Origin: an uncultured Selenomonadales bacterium
GTDB lineage: Bacteria > Bacillota > Negativicutes > Selenomonadales > Selenomonadaceae
Direction: 5' to 3'
Assembly (NCBI GenBank): GCA_900315155.1
Contig: OMYB01000002.1
Location: 272,940-336,939, forward strand
Length of the DNA stretch: 64,000 nt
The notes below the pieces were generated by a model, which saw only the letters and a list, made by a program, of their open reading frames with translations, was not told the DNA's origin and did no database searches. Shown here in pieces: positions 53,396 through 62,090 of the stretch. The position numbers were made by a program, and so were the translations under genes. Positions within the stretch are counted from its first letter, which is position 1. Each line of letters opens with the position of its first letter.

Positions 53396-53879
53396 CTTTT
53401 ATCCCCCTCTCGATATGGTTCGCTCCATGGGCGATGCGGCTATGACATTTCATGCAATCCGCACCGGAATCCATGTCCACCCCAATGTCAGCATGTACGC
53501 TCTCCATCGTCGCCTTATGGCAGCGGAGGCAGTTGGCGTTGACGGTCTTCTTGCCGTCAGCCGACAACTTGATGTGCGCCGGATAATCGCGCAGCACCTC
53601 ATGATAGGTATCTACCATGCCAGTCCGGCCTTTCTCGATGAGATAGATGGCCATGTTGTCATGGGGCAGGTGACACTCGACACACTCCTGGTTGCGATGC
53701 GAGGACTCGGCGAACGTCCAGCCCTCACTCTGCATCGCGTGGCACGCATTGCCACAGAACGCCGGAGAACCGGAGATAGACATCGCTGCCGATCCAACCC
53801 CGCAAACGGCTAAGCCGATGACAAATCCACCTGCCAGGCAAGCCAGTGTGTGTTTCTGAACCAGGTTTTTCCATTCCAT
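53388..53879 (-). CDS. nrfH: NapC/NirT-type quinol dehydrogenase NrfH
   Basis: A 163-residue membrane-anchored tetraheme cytochrome passing electrons from menaquinol to NrfA. One N-terminal membrane helix (LACLAGGFVIGLAVCGVGSAAM). Heme motifs are CGNACHAM (Cys42-Cys46-His47), CVECH, CLRCH and CMKCH. The first has three residues between the cysteines instead of two. It is first in the nrfHA operon. The ATG follows GGGGAGGG. Confidence 0.93.
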   Translation of the reverse strand: MEWKNLVQKHTLACLAGGFVIGLAVCGVGSAAMSISGSPAFCGNACHAMQSEGWTFAESSHRNQECVECHLPHDNMAIYLIEKGRTGMVDTYHEVLRDYPAHIKLSADGKKTVNANCLRCHKATMESVHADIGVDMDSGADCMKCHSRIAHGANHIERGIKVE

Positions 53880-53945
53880 TCCTGCTTCCCTCCCCTCAAG
53901 GATAAATGGTCTTTACTCAAATTGTTCATTATCCTGATTAATCCC

Positions 53946-53987
53946 ATTATAGCATTCAGTAATTTTTCATGATGTTGCTCAAGCAAC
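53946..53987 (-). promoter_or_regulatory. nrfHA promoter with Crp/Fnr-like site
   Basis: TATAAT (53951-53946) with a palindrome GTTGCT-CA-AGCAAC (53974-53987) centred exactly 41.5 bp upstream of the implied start, and no good -35 box. Confidence 0.65.
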
Positions 53988-54014
53988 CATGACAAAAACT
54001 TTTTAACAAGAAAA

Positions 54015-54048
54015 AATCCGCCTGCTTCCACGATGAAGCAAGCGGATT
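54015..54048 (-). terminator. ccm operon terminator
   Basis: A near-perfect 14-bp stem AATCCGCCTGCTTC / GAAGCAAGCGGATT with a T-run on the minus strand, 35 bases past the ccmF stop codon. Confidence 0.85.
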
Positions 54049-54082
54049 GCCATGTGCCTGACTATGTATTCCGGAATGAGAT

Positions 54083-56185
54083 TCAGATTTTGCGGATACC
54101 CAGAGCCGTGCCGATGACAACAAGAGCCGCACTGAGCCAGAGCAGCCAGATAAACGGCTTTGTGCTGATTTTCGCGGTGACGGGCAGCGTTGCCGTCTCC
54201 TGCACGGAAGGCAGGACTTCGATGCGGGCCTGCGTATTATCGCTCGAGATACCCGTGAGGCGGATGCGCTTCGCGCCGCCGTAGATCTCGATGGGCTGCG
54301 ACGTACCGCCATCCATCGTGGCGACGATCGTCGGCTCGGCGTGCTCGACCGTCTCGCCATCCGTGATGGCGATTTCCGCCGTTACGAGCATCTTGCCACC
54401 GCCCTGCGGCTCCATGCGTACGTTATCATAGCGGTACGCATAATCCTCATCCATCTTCATCTTGCCCTGCTTCAGGATCATCTGCTCCTGGCTGTCCTCC
54501 TGTGGCGGCACCGGAGCGATGTAGACGTCGCCCGTAAACAGGCGTGCGATGGCCGGCTCACGCGCCGCATCCTCGCCGTTGGCGTGAAGCTTCGTCAGCG
54601 CCCTGACCTCACTGCCATCGACCGTGTAGACGTAGTGTTTCGAGCGGCCATCTTCGGCAAATTCCTGGCCCTGATAGACGATGTCATGCCCGAGCAGGGT
54701 GACCGGCTCGCCCGGCGTCATCTCCTGCTGAGCCTCCTGACTGCCGCTGCCCGCGAGGACCATCGCGAGCATGGCAAGACCGAGGCCCACATGCGTCACC
54801 ATGCCGCCGAGGCGCAGCGCATGCTGACGCCACGTATAGACCGAGGCGCAGATTGCCATGCCCGATGCACCGGCGAGAAGGATCGGCAGAACCTGATGCA
54901 CGCCCGCGGCAAAGACCCAGACCGCACCGATGACGAAAGCGACGTACGTCAGCTTCGTCTTTGGCAAGAGATTCCCGTCACCATAACGGTGGATGCAGGC
55001 ACAGGTCAGCACGAGCATGAGCACGATGGCGAGCGGCATCGTCGTGCGGACATAGAACGACGTGTCGACCGAGGCAGGTGTCCCGGCGAACTGCGTGAGC
55101 ATCGGCATGGACATGCCGAGGAAAATGAGCGCCGTGATAAACACGAGCACGAGGGTGCCGAGCAGCACGAGGAACTCGCGGCTGTTGTAGCCCGGATACA
55201 TCTCACCCTGCGGGAGCTTGTTCACGCGGAACATGAGCAGCGCGAGGCCGGCGATGAGCACGAGGCCGTTGACGACGGCGATCGTGAGACCAATGCTCGA
55301 GCCGCTGAACGAATGCACGGAGAAATCCCCGAGGATGCCGCTGCGCGTCAGGAACGTGCCATAAAGCACCGAGGCATAGGTGAAAATAATCGAAAGATGC
55401 AGCACGGAAAGCGTCGGTTTGCGCACACGCGCCACGGCGAGCAGATGAACGAAGACCGCCGCGAGCAGCCACGGAACGAGCGAAGAATTCTCGACCGGGT
55501 CCCAGCCCCAGAAGCCGCCCCAGCCGAGCACTTTATAGGCCCAATAGCCGCCGATGAAAATGCCGGCGCCGAGGAAAGCCCAGGCCGTGAGCGCCCATTT
55601 GCGTGCGGATTCCAGCCATTCCGTTCCCTTATCTCCCGAAATCAGGGCGTAAGCGGAATAGGCAAACGGCACGGCCATGAGGGCATAGCCGACGAAGAGC
55701 AGTGGCGGATGGATGGCCATCCAGGGATCTTCGAGCAGCGGGTTCAGGCCCTGACCGTTCGCCACCACCTGCGCGGCAGGAACAAACGGGCTCTTGGCGA
55801 GGACGAGCACGCAGAGCGCAGACTGCAGGATCAGATAGACGATCATGCCGGCATTCTGCATGCGGTTCCGGTAGCAGAGGCACAGCCCTGCCACGGCATG
55901 GAGGAGCAGCCAGAGCAAAAACGAGCCCTGCTGTCCGGCCCAGAACGCCGAAATCTTGTACATCGTCGAAAGCTCCGCCGACGAGTACCCGGCGACATAA
56001 GCGATGTCAAAACGGTTCTGGAAGATCAGTACCCAGAGATAGGCACTTGCCGCGATGACAAATACGGCGGCGAGCACGGTGAGGCGTTTCCCCCACGGTG
56101 CCTCACCGCTGCGGCCTGCAATATAGGCCAGCATGGCTGCCAGCGAAAAGAACATCGCCAGTGCCAGCAGGATATCACCATACAT
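54083..56185 (-). CDS. ccmF: Cytochrome c heme lyase component CcmF
   Basis: A 700-residue polytopic protein that attaches heme to apocytochromes. The heme-handling WWD motif WGGFWGWDPVENSSLVPWLLAAVFVHLL is clear, with flanking histidine-bearing helices. A large periplasmic domain lies at about 500-650, and a final membrane helix ends ALGIRKI. It is the last gene of ccmABCEF and the only heme lyase component visible in the window. Confidence 0.94.
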   Translation of the reverse strand: MYGDILLALAMFFSLAAMLAYIAGRSGEAPWGKRLTVLAAVFVIAASAYLWVLIFQNRFDIAYVAGYSSAELSTMYKISAFWAGQQGSFLLWLLLHAVAGLCLCYRNRMQNAGMIVYLILQSALCVLVLAKSPFVPAAQVVANGQGLNPLLEDPWMAIHPPLLFVGYALMAVPFAYSAYALISGDKGTEWLESARKWALTAWAFLGAGIFIGGYWAYKVLGWGGFWGWDPVENSSLVPWLLAAVFVHLLAVARVRKPTLSVLHLSIIFTYASVLYGTFLTRSGILGDFSVHSFSGSSIGLTIAVVNGLVLIAGLALLMFRVNKLPQGEMYPGYNSREFLVLLGTLVLVFITALIFLGMSMPMLTQFAGTPASVDTSFYVRTTMPLAIVLMLVLTCACIHRYGDGNLLPKTKLTYVAFVIGAVWVFAAGVHQVLPILLAGASGMAICASVYTWRQHALRLGGMVTHVGLGLAMLAMVLAGSGSQEAQQEMTPGEPVTLLGHDIVYQGQEFAEDGRSKHYVYTVDGSEVRALTKLHANGEDAAREPAIARLFTGDVYIAPVPPQEDSQEQMILKQGKMKMDEDYAYRYDNVRMEPQGGGKMLVTAEIAITDGETVEHAEPTIVATMDGGTSQPIEIYGGAKRIRLTGISSDNTQARIEVLPSVQETATLPVTAKISTKPFIWLLWLSAALVVIGTALGIRKI

Positions 56186-56568
56186 CAGACTTTCCCCTTT
56201 TCTTTTTCATACTTGGATGGGCACTTGATCAAGAGTTTATTGGCGCGGAATTCGCCATCCTGATATTTTCCGATCGCCACGATATGGAAGGCTTCCTCGA
56301 ACTGATCCGGCTTCGTGCCATGATAGCGAACGGGCATCACCGAGCCTGTATCCGGGTCCTGCAGGGTGAAAACGAAATCTTCCCCCTCCATATGCGGTGC
56401 CGGAGCCGTCTTGTCGAGCAGCCCCTTGACCTGCACACTGCCCTTCGACTTCACGGCCTCATCGATGCCGACATACGGCGTCACCGAGTCGGAAAAACTC
56501 CAGGCTGCGTAGCCGACAAAGCCGACGACAAGCAAAACGAGAAGGATCAGCTTTCCTTTCTGATTCAT
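56185..56568 (-). CDS. ccmE: Heme chaperone CcmE, Cys-type variant
   Basis: A 127-residue periplasmic heme carrier with an N-terminal anchor. The OB-fold region is recognisable (SKGSVQVKGLLDK, FVFTLQDPDTGSVMPVRYHGTKPDQF). The usual HxxxY heme-binding motif is CPSKY here (Cys116, Tyr120), the variant described for some Desulfovibrio and archaea. The stop overlaps the ccmF start, and its own start overlaps ccmC. Confidence 0.92.
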   Translation of the reverse strand: MNQKGKLILLVLLVVGFVGYAAWSFSDSVTPYVGIDEAVKSKGSVQVKGLLDKTAPAPHMEGEDFVFTLQDPDTGSVMPVRYHGTKPDQFEEAFHIVAIGKYQDGEFRANKLLIKCPSKYEKEKGKV

Positions 56569-57224
56569 GCGGATGCACCATCCTTTCCAATTTTCTTATT
56601 CCCATGGCCGTGTACGCCATGGTGCAGCAGGCCCCAGTAGATGAGCGTCATATCCACGAGCGAGGCTATGAGCGTCCACAGGAAGACCGGGTCCATATCG
56701 ATGTGTCCGCTGGCGTTCAGCACAGGCTGCGGATGCAGCGAGAAGTACAGGCGCGGGATGGTGAACACGAGAAACGGCACAGTCAGGAACGAAAAGAGCG
56801 CATAGACCGCCGAGACCTTCGCGCGGCGTTCCCGATCCGGCATCGCCATGCGCAGCGTGAGATAGGCACCGTAAATGAGCAGTAGCACAAAAATCGTCGT
56901 CTGCCGCGGGTCCCAGTTCCAGTAGCTGCCCCAGGTCAGCTTCGAGAATACCGCACCGCTGAGCGTCGCGAGCACCGTAAAGATGAATCCGAGCCTGGCC
57001 GAGACCGCCGATTTCGCATCGGCAGTCATATCATGGTGACGCAGGACTTTCTGTCCCCACCAGGCACTCAGCAGGAAAGCGAGTACCGACACCCACGCCA
57101 CGGGGATGTGAAAAAAGGCGAGCCGCACATAATTGCCGAGCCCCTCCGCCGGTGGTACGATAAAGAACACCGCGAAGAGCACCGCAAGGGTCAATGCAGC
57201 CACAAGATAATGGATGATAGGCAT
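56565..57224 (-). CDS. ccmC: Heme delivery protein CcmC
   Basis: A 219-residue six-helix membrane protein that loads heme onto CcmE. It has the WWD-type motif KLTWGSYWNWDPRQTTIFVLLLIYGAYL and conserved histidines near both sides (FFHIPVAWVS early; ALHPQPVLNASGHIDMD region late). It overlaps ccmE by four bases. No CcmD was found. Confidence 0.94.
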   Translation of the reverse strand: MPIIHYLVAALTLAVLFAVFFIVPPAEGLGNYVRLAFFHIPVAWVSVLAFLLSAWWGQKVLRHHDMTADAKSAVSARLGFIFTVLATLSGAVFSKLTWGSYWNWDPRQTTIFVLLLIYGAYLTLRMAMPDRERRAKVSAVYALFSFLTVPFLVFTIPRLYFSLHPQPVLNASGHIDMDPVFLWTLIASLVDMTLIYWGLLHHGVHGHGNKKIGKDGASA

Positions 57225-57272
57225 ATCCGTCCTCCCATTCTCCGTTTCTTTCTATATATATCCATCATTTCA

Positions 57273-57944
57273 TCAGTCCTCATACCAGAGATAATCGAAA
57301 AGCAGCGAGGCTGCCACGCCGAGTACGAGGTCGTAAAGTACTATGCCCAAAAGGTAAGAGGCCGATGCCTCCTCCCCGCCGAAAGCCGCTCCCGTCAGCG
57401 CGATGGCCGGCAGGAATACGGGCAGGATCACCGGCAGCATGAGCACGGTGAACAGTCCGCCGCGCACACTCGCGCCCGTTGCGAGAGCGCCGAGAAGCGT
57501 GCCCGCAATGGCGAGGCCGGCGAGGCCGGCGACGACGGTTCCCCATAACCATACCGCATTTACGACGATGACGTCAAGAAAAATGAGATAGAGCGGCACC
57601 GTAAATAAGGCAAGCGCAAGCAGCAGGAAAAACGTATAGGCCGTCTTGCCCCACAACACGCCCTGCGAAGCCCCATAGAGGCGAAGCGCCGGCAGCGTGC
57701 CCGCCATATCCTCGTCGGCAAAACCGCGGTCTGCGCCGGCCATCGAGGCAAAGAACAGGATGACCCAGAGCAGGGCTGCCTGCAATTTCGGCTCGAGCAC
57801 GCCGCCCGTAAGGCTCAGGCTCACACAGGCCAGCGTCGTGAGCGCAAACATAAGCATCGCGCACCAGCCCGCCTGCTGGCGGAAACTGATGCGGAGTTCC
57901 TTGCGCAGGATGATGCGCGCTCCTTCAAAGGCAGATGGTATCAT
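57273..57944 (-). CDS. ccmB: Heme exporter permease CcmB
   Basis: A 223-residue membrane protein. The start MIPSAFEGARIILRKELRISFRQQAG and the segments GADRGFADEDMAGTLPALRLYG and LPVILPVFLPAIALTGAAFGGEE are CcmB-like; six membrane helices are expected. It partners CcmA. The gene overlaps ccmA by 20 bases; the ATG at 57944 is chosen because the region upstream in this frame is ccmA sequence in another frame. Confidence 0.9.
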   Translation of the reverse strand: MIPSAFEGARIILRKELRISFRQQAGWCAMLMFALTTLACVSLSLTGGVLEPKLQAALLWVILFFASMAGADRGFADEDMAGTLPALRLYGASQGVLWGKTAYTFFLLLALALFTVPLYLIFLDVIVVNAVWLWGTVVAGLAGLAIAGTLLGALATGASVRGGLFTVLMLPVILPVFLPAIALTGAAFGGEEASASYLLGIVLYDLVLGVAASLLFDYLWYED

Positions 57945-58545
57945 CGGCCGCTGCCTCCTCTCCGCTGTCGTTCGTCGCCAGCAGCACGAGCTTCCCCGCA
58001 TCGGCTGCTTTGCGCGCCGCCTGCAGGACCATGGTCTTGCCTGCGGTATCGAGATTCGCCCCCGGCTCATCGAGGAGCCAGATATCGGCGCCCGAAAGGA
58101 ACAGCACCGCGAGCTTCAGCCTCTGCCGCATGCCCGTCGAGAACGCCCCCGCGTATTTGCCCTCCAGCTTTTCCTCCGACAGGCCGACCTGGCGGAGGCC
58201 ATCCTGATACATCGCGTCCGTCAGCGTGATGCCGCGGAGCCCGAGCAGGAACTCCATATTTTCCCGCGCCGTCAGATAACTGTAGAACCGCAGCTCCGGT
58301 GTCACCATCGCGAGGTGCGAGCGGAGCTCCGCCTGACGGAGTTCCTGCCCATCGACACAGACGGAAACCTTGCCCTCATGCGCGCGCAGCAGATGCCCGG
58401 CCAGCCGCAGGAACGTCGACTTTCCGCTGCCATTTTCGCCGGTGACCGCCGTGATACGCCCACCAGGGATCCGTTTCGACAGCCCCGAAAAGATCGTGCG
58501 CTCGCCATAGGCCGCACAGACATCCTCAAAGGTAATCTCGATCAT
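57925..58545 (-). CDS. ccmA: ABC transporter ATPase CcmA
   Basis: 206 residues: Walker A GENGSGKST, Q-loop region, signature AFSTGMRQRLKLAVLFLSG and Walker B DIWLLDEPGANLD. It drives release of holo-CcmE with CcmB and CcmC. The ATG at 58545 follows GAGGAGA; a TTG ten codons upstream is less likely. It starts 36 bases after the Crp/Fnr regulator gene. Confidence 0.92.
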   Translation of the reverse strand: MIEITFEDVCAAYGERTIFSGLSKRIPGGRITAVTGENGSGKSTFLRLAGHLLRAHEGKVSVCVDGQELRQAELRSHLAMVTPELRFYSYLTARENMEFLLGLRGITLTDAMYQDGLRQVGLSEEKLEGKYAGAFSTGMRQRLKLAVLFLSGADIWLLDEPGANLDTAGKTMVLQAARKAADAGKLVLLATNDSGEEAAADDTICL

Positions 58546-58580
58546 ATTGCTCTCCTCAATGACCGATTCCGCCAAACGGG

Positions 58581-59258
58581 TCAGTCATTCATCTTGTCCT
58601 TATCGAGCTGCATCCAGTCTTCCCCGCAGAGCAGGATACCTGCCTCCGTCATCGCGCGGATCTCTCGCGTGAGTGCGCTGCGGTTGCACTCGAGGATTTT
58701 CGCGAGGCGGATGCGGCCCGGTACCGGGATGCGTCCGTCCTGCCCATGCCCTTGTTTCTCCTGCTGCAGCAGATAGAGAATCAGCCGCTCGCGCAGGGAT
58801 TTCTGCGTGAGAAGCTCGACCTTCAGCATCATGAGGAAATTCTTCCGCGAAAACGCTTCGAGCAGATTCTTCATGACGACGCCGTGGATGCGGCCGAGCC
58901 GCGGTCCCACGGTGATGAGGTCATGATACGTCACGAGGATAACCGTAGCCGGCGTAATGGTCTCGACGGAGCTGATATTGGACACCGGCAGGATGGCCGA
59001 CGTACTGCCGAACATCGAGCCCCTCTGCAGGTGATGGCTGATCGACTCGTTGCCGAAACGGTCCTCCGTAATGACGAAAGCCTCACCTCTCACGATGACG
59101 CCGATGCACCGGTTCTCCTCATAGGCTTTGAGGATGCGCTCGTTTTTCCCATATTCTTTTACCTGCACGCCCGTGGCCTGCAGGAAGCGGTCGATTTCCT
59201 GTTCCGACAAATCCTTGAACAAAGGAAGTCCGGTAAGGTCTGCACCGCGTAATTTCAT
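58581..59258 (-). CDS. Crp/Fnr-family regulator heading the ccm operon
   Basis: 225 residues. A sensor barrel (LFKDLSEQEIDRFLQATGVQVKEYGKNERILKAYEENRC) without obvious cysteine clusters, a long dimer helix and a C-terminal HTH GRIRLAKILECNRSALTREIRAMTEAGILL. It lies directly upstream of ccmABCEF and probably shares their promoter. It may sense NO, heme or redox state (unknown). The ATG at 59258 with GAAGGTG is preferred to the ATG at 59273. Confidence 0.85.
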   Translation of the reverse strand: MKLRGADLTGLPLFKDLSEQEIDRFLQATGVQVKEYGKNERILKAYEENRCIGVIVRGEAFVITEDRFGNESISHHLQRGSMFGSTSAILPVSNISSVETITPATVILVTYHDLITVGPRLGRIHGVVMKNLLEAFSRKNFLMMLKVELLTQKSLRERLILYLLQQEKQGHGQDGRIPVPGRIRLAKILECNRSALTREIRAMTEAGILLCGEDWMQLDKDKMND

Positions 59259-59310
59259 AGGTAACACCTTCATTTCCTTCCATAAATAGAAAATACCCGT
59301 TTTAGGTCTT

Positions 59311-59354
59311 ATTATATCATGAAGGGATATCCTGAAGGTGTTGCATAAGTCACA
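59311..59354 (-). promoter_or_regulatory. crp-ccm operon promoter with Crp-like site
   Basis: TATAAT at 59316-59311. TGTTG-CATAAG-TCACA at 59339-59354 is close to the TGTGA-N6-TCACA consensus, centred about 42.5 bp upstream of the implied start. Confidence 0.6.
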
Positions 59355-59377
59355 TCTTTAACTTCGCCCCGGGGTAC

Positions 59378-59418
59378 AAAAAAACCTCCACCAAGCTGAT
59401 GCTCAGCAGAGGTTTTTT
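59378..59418 (-). terminator. Terminator after the multiheme cytochrome gene
   Basis: A hairpin with AAAAAACCTC / GAGGTTTTTT outer arms and an inner CTGATGCTCAG stem; T-run on the minus strand. Confidence 0.85.
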
Positions 59419-59438
59419 CAAAGCTCGATGAGATGGGA

Positions 59439-60026
59439 TTATTTTTTCTGCTGCTGTGCAGCCTTCATTTCATCCTTCGTCATCCACTCACCCGGGAGGT
59501 TCGACAGGAAGTCGAAATCATGGCACTTCATGCAGGCAGCTTCCGAACGGTCATGCATCTTGTGGCAGTCCTCGCAGTTGAGGTCGCCCAGATGCGAGTT
59601 ATGCGGGTTGATGCCGTTGCCTTTATCCGTCTTAGCGATGATCTCGTCAACCTTATGGCACTTCGTGCACATCTCGTTACCGAAGTCGCGTTTCAGCGTC
59701 GGCACTTCGAAATCGTCCGTGATGTACCAATACGTCTCCATGGCCTTGTCTGCAATGCCATTTTCATGGCAATCAATGCAGGCGATGCCGGCCTCGGCGT
59801 GCTTCTGTGCGAGTACCATACCCTTGTCGCCCTTGCCCTGATAACCATCGACATACGACGACATGTTATGGCACGGTGCACAGGCGAGGCTGGGGTGCTT
59901 CTCTGCCTGTACCATAGCGAGGTTGCCGCCGATCAGCAGCACCAGTACCAGCCCTGCGGCGAGAAATGGCTTCCTTTTTGCCCACGCGAGCGCGTTCATG
60001 CACACATCCTTTATCTTGTTGAACAT
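59439..60026 (-). CDS. Membrane-anchored multiheme cytochrome c (NapC/NirT-like)
   Basis: 195 residues with an N-terminal membrane helix (FLAAGLVLVLLIGGNLAMV) and five CxxCH motifs: CAPCHNM, CIDCH, CTKCH, CEDCH and CMKCH. The first resembles the NapC/NrfH quinol-oxidising heme. It is divergent from a Tat-exported flavoprotein and shares a mirrored promoter with it. It probably carries electrons from menaquinol to that reductase, as in two-subunit flavocytochrome c systems. Confidence 0.88.
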   Translation of the reverse strand: MFNKIKDVCMNALAWAKRKPFLAAGLVLVLLIGGNLAMVQAEKHPSLACAPCHNMSSYVDGYQGKGDKGMVLAQKHAEAGIACIDCHENGIADKAMETYWYITDDFEVPTLKRDFGNEMCTKCHKVDEIIAKTDKGNGINPHNSHLGDLNCEDCHKMHDRSEAACMKCHDFDFLSNLPGEWMTKDEMKAAQQQKK

Positions 60027-60050
60027 CGTAACTCAATCTCCTTCCTCAAT

Positions 60051-60174
60051 TCTTTCGTTTATTATATAAGATATTGCGTTTATACTCCTCCACAAAACCT
60101 ACAAGAACCCGCATCGATTTTGTGCTTTCCGTACAAAGAAAGGGCATTTCCATTATTGTATAATAAACGAAAGA
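60051..60174. promoter_or_regulatory. Mirror-image divergent promoters
   Basis: A perfect 16-bp inverted repeat, TCTTTCGTTTATTATA at 60051-60066 and its complement at 60159-60174. Each arm contains the TATAAT -10 box of the gene it faces, followed by the same AAACGAAAGA. Both promoters lack good -35 boxes. Confidence 0.75.
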
Positions 60175-60209
60175 TATGATTGAGTAATTTGAGAAAGGAA
60201 TGACTTTCC

Positions 60210-61901
60210 ATGCCAGAAATTGATATGACAAGAAGAAACTTCCTGAAAGGCGCAGCCATCGCTGCCGCTGGTGCCCTGGCTCCGGCCATCCTCACGGGCT
60301 GCGGCCGTGGACGCCTGGATAACGTCGCCAAGGACGCGCAGAAAAAGGAATCCACGGGAGTGGGAGAAGAACCTTCCTTTATGAAAGCACCGGCTGCCAT
60401 CGACGACAGCAAGATCGCCAAGACGATCGACACCGAAGTCGTCGTCGTCGGCGCCGGCATGTCCGGACTCAGTGCGGCCTGTGCCGCAGCCGAGGCGGGT
60501 GCCAAGGTCGTCCTCATCGAGAAGACGGCAAACGTCAACTTCCGCAGCTACGACTACGGCGCCGTAAACGCCAAGGTGCAGGCTCAGGTCGGCACGAAGA
60601 TCGACCCGGAGTTCTTCGAGACGGAGCTCATGCGCTATGCCTCCTACCGTGCAGACCAGAAGGTCATTAAGAAATACACGGAAAAGAGCGGTGAAGCCAA
60701 CGACTGGCTGTTCGGCCTCGCGGAGAAAGCGGGCTGCACGGTCAAACATATCTGGACGCAGGACGAGCTCGTCGCTCCGACGTCCACGCTTCCGTGCTTC
60801 CCGACGCTGACGTTCGTGCTGAACCCGCCGGAGGGTGCTGAGGAAAAGATGCCGAAAGGCATGTACGGCGGCGGCCCGACGATTGCCATGAGCTACACGC
60901 TGCTCTCCACGGCGGAGAAACTCGGCGTCGACATCCATTATAAGACGCCGGCCGTCCAGCTCATCCGCCCGAACAACGAAGGCGACGTCAAAGGCGTCAT
61001 CGCACAGGACGAGGAAAAACAGTACATCAAGATCAACGCCAGCAAGGGCGTCATCCTCTGCGCCGGCGACTACGGCCATGACGAGGAGATGCTGAAATAC
61101 TACATCCCGACGGCAAAATTCGTCAACAAGATTTCCTATCCTGGCACGTTCAACACGGGCGATGGCCAGAAGATGGGTATGTGGATCGGCGCGGCCATTG
61201 ACGAAGGTCCGCACACGGCCATGTACTTCGATAAAGCTTTCGTCGATGATCCGAAAGAAAATCCGGATGCTCTCGTCCGCCAGCCGTGGCTCGGCGTCAA
61301 CCTCAAAGGCGAGCGCTTCGGCAATGAGGATCTGCCGTTCGGCTACCTCGTCAACCAGGTGCGCACGCAGCCAAGCCAGTGCAAATGGAATATCTGGGAC
61401 AGCAAGTGGCCGGAAGAGACGGCGAAGTTCCACCAGACGGCCTGCAAAGAGATGAAGTATCATCATAACGACAAAGATATCGAGCGCTACATCGAAAAGG
61501 GCCTCGTCAAGAAGGCCGACACGCTCGAGGATCTCGCCAAGCAGTGCGACCTGCCGTGGGAGACGTTCACGAAGACGGTCGATCGCTACAATGAGCTCGC
61601 TCATAAGGGCCACGACGATGACTTCAACAAGAAGCCGCTCTTCATGACGCCGCTCGAGAAAGGTCCGTTCTTCGCAGCAAAACTGGGTTCCTCCATGCTC
61701 GTCACGCTCGGCGGCCTGCAGATCAACGAGGATATGCAGGTACTCGACAAGGATAAGAAGGTCATCCCGCACCTCTATGCCGCTGGCAACAACTCCGGCA
61801 GCTTCTTCGGCAACGACTATCCGACGACGACGCCGGGCACGAGCCATGGCCGCGCTTACACATTTGGCTATCTCGCCGGCAAGAATGCTGCGAAAGGCTG
61901 A
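60210..61901 (+). CDS. Tat-exported FAD-dependent reductase, flavocytochrome c/fumarate reductase family
   Basis: 563 residues. Twin-arginine signal MTRRNFLKGAAIAAAGALAPAILTGC, also with a possible lipobox Cys. FAD-binding GAGMSGLSAACAAAEAGAKVVLIEK (about 78-102) and the C-terminal FAD region LYAAGNNSGSFFGNDYPTTTPGTSHGRAYTFGYLAGKNAAKG. There are no heme motifs, so it depends on the adjacent cytochrome. Family members reduce fumarate, urocanate, acrylates and similar acceptors; the substrate here cannot be fixed from sequence alone. Confidence 0.9.
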   Translation: MPEIDMTRRNFLKGAAIAAAGALAPAILTGCGRGRLDNVAKDAQKKESTGVGEEPSFMKAPAAIDDSKIAKTIDTEVVVVGAGMSGLSAACAAAEAGAKVVLIEKTANVNFRSYDYGAVNAKVQAQVGTKIDPEFFETELMRYASYRADQKVIKKYTEKSGEANDWLFGLAEKAGCTVKHIWTQDELVAPTSTLPCFPTLTFVLNPPEGAEEKMPKGMYGGGPTIAMSYTLLSTAEKLGVDIHYKTPAVQLIRPNNEGDVKGVIAQDEEKQYIKINASKGVILCAGDYGHDEEMLKYYIPTAKFVNKISYPGTFNTGDGQKMGMWIGAAIDEGPHTAMYFDKAFVDDPKENPDALVRQPWLGVNLKGERFGNEDLPFGYLVNQVRTQPSQCKWNIWDSKWPEETAKFHQTACKEMKYHHNDKDIERYIEKGLVKKADTLEDLAKQCDLPWETFTKTVDRYNELAHKGHDDDFNKKPLFMTPLEKGPFFAAKLGSSMLVTLGGLQINEDMQVLDKDKKVIPHLYAAGNNSGSFFGNDYPTTTPGTSHGRAYTFGYLAGKNAAKG

Positions 61902-61970
61902 TTCCCTTTCCACCATCACACATCGTAGAATCCTTCTTTTCTCCAAATACAACCCATAGATACAACGCAG

Positions 61971-62015
61971 AGAGCATCTACGTGCAGAAAAAAACTGCAC
62001 GCAGATGCTCTTTTT
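61971..62015 (+). terminator. Terminator after the flavoprotein gene
   Basis: A 17-bp stem AGAGCATCTACGTGCAG / CTGCACGCAGATGCTCT with one mismatch, a poly-A loop and TTTTT. Confidence 0.9.
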
Positions 62016-62090
62016 GCTATAATAGGATTATACAATAAGGAACGATGCCTATTTGTAGCATCATACAATCGACGGATCGGAGTGGGGACC

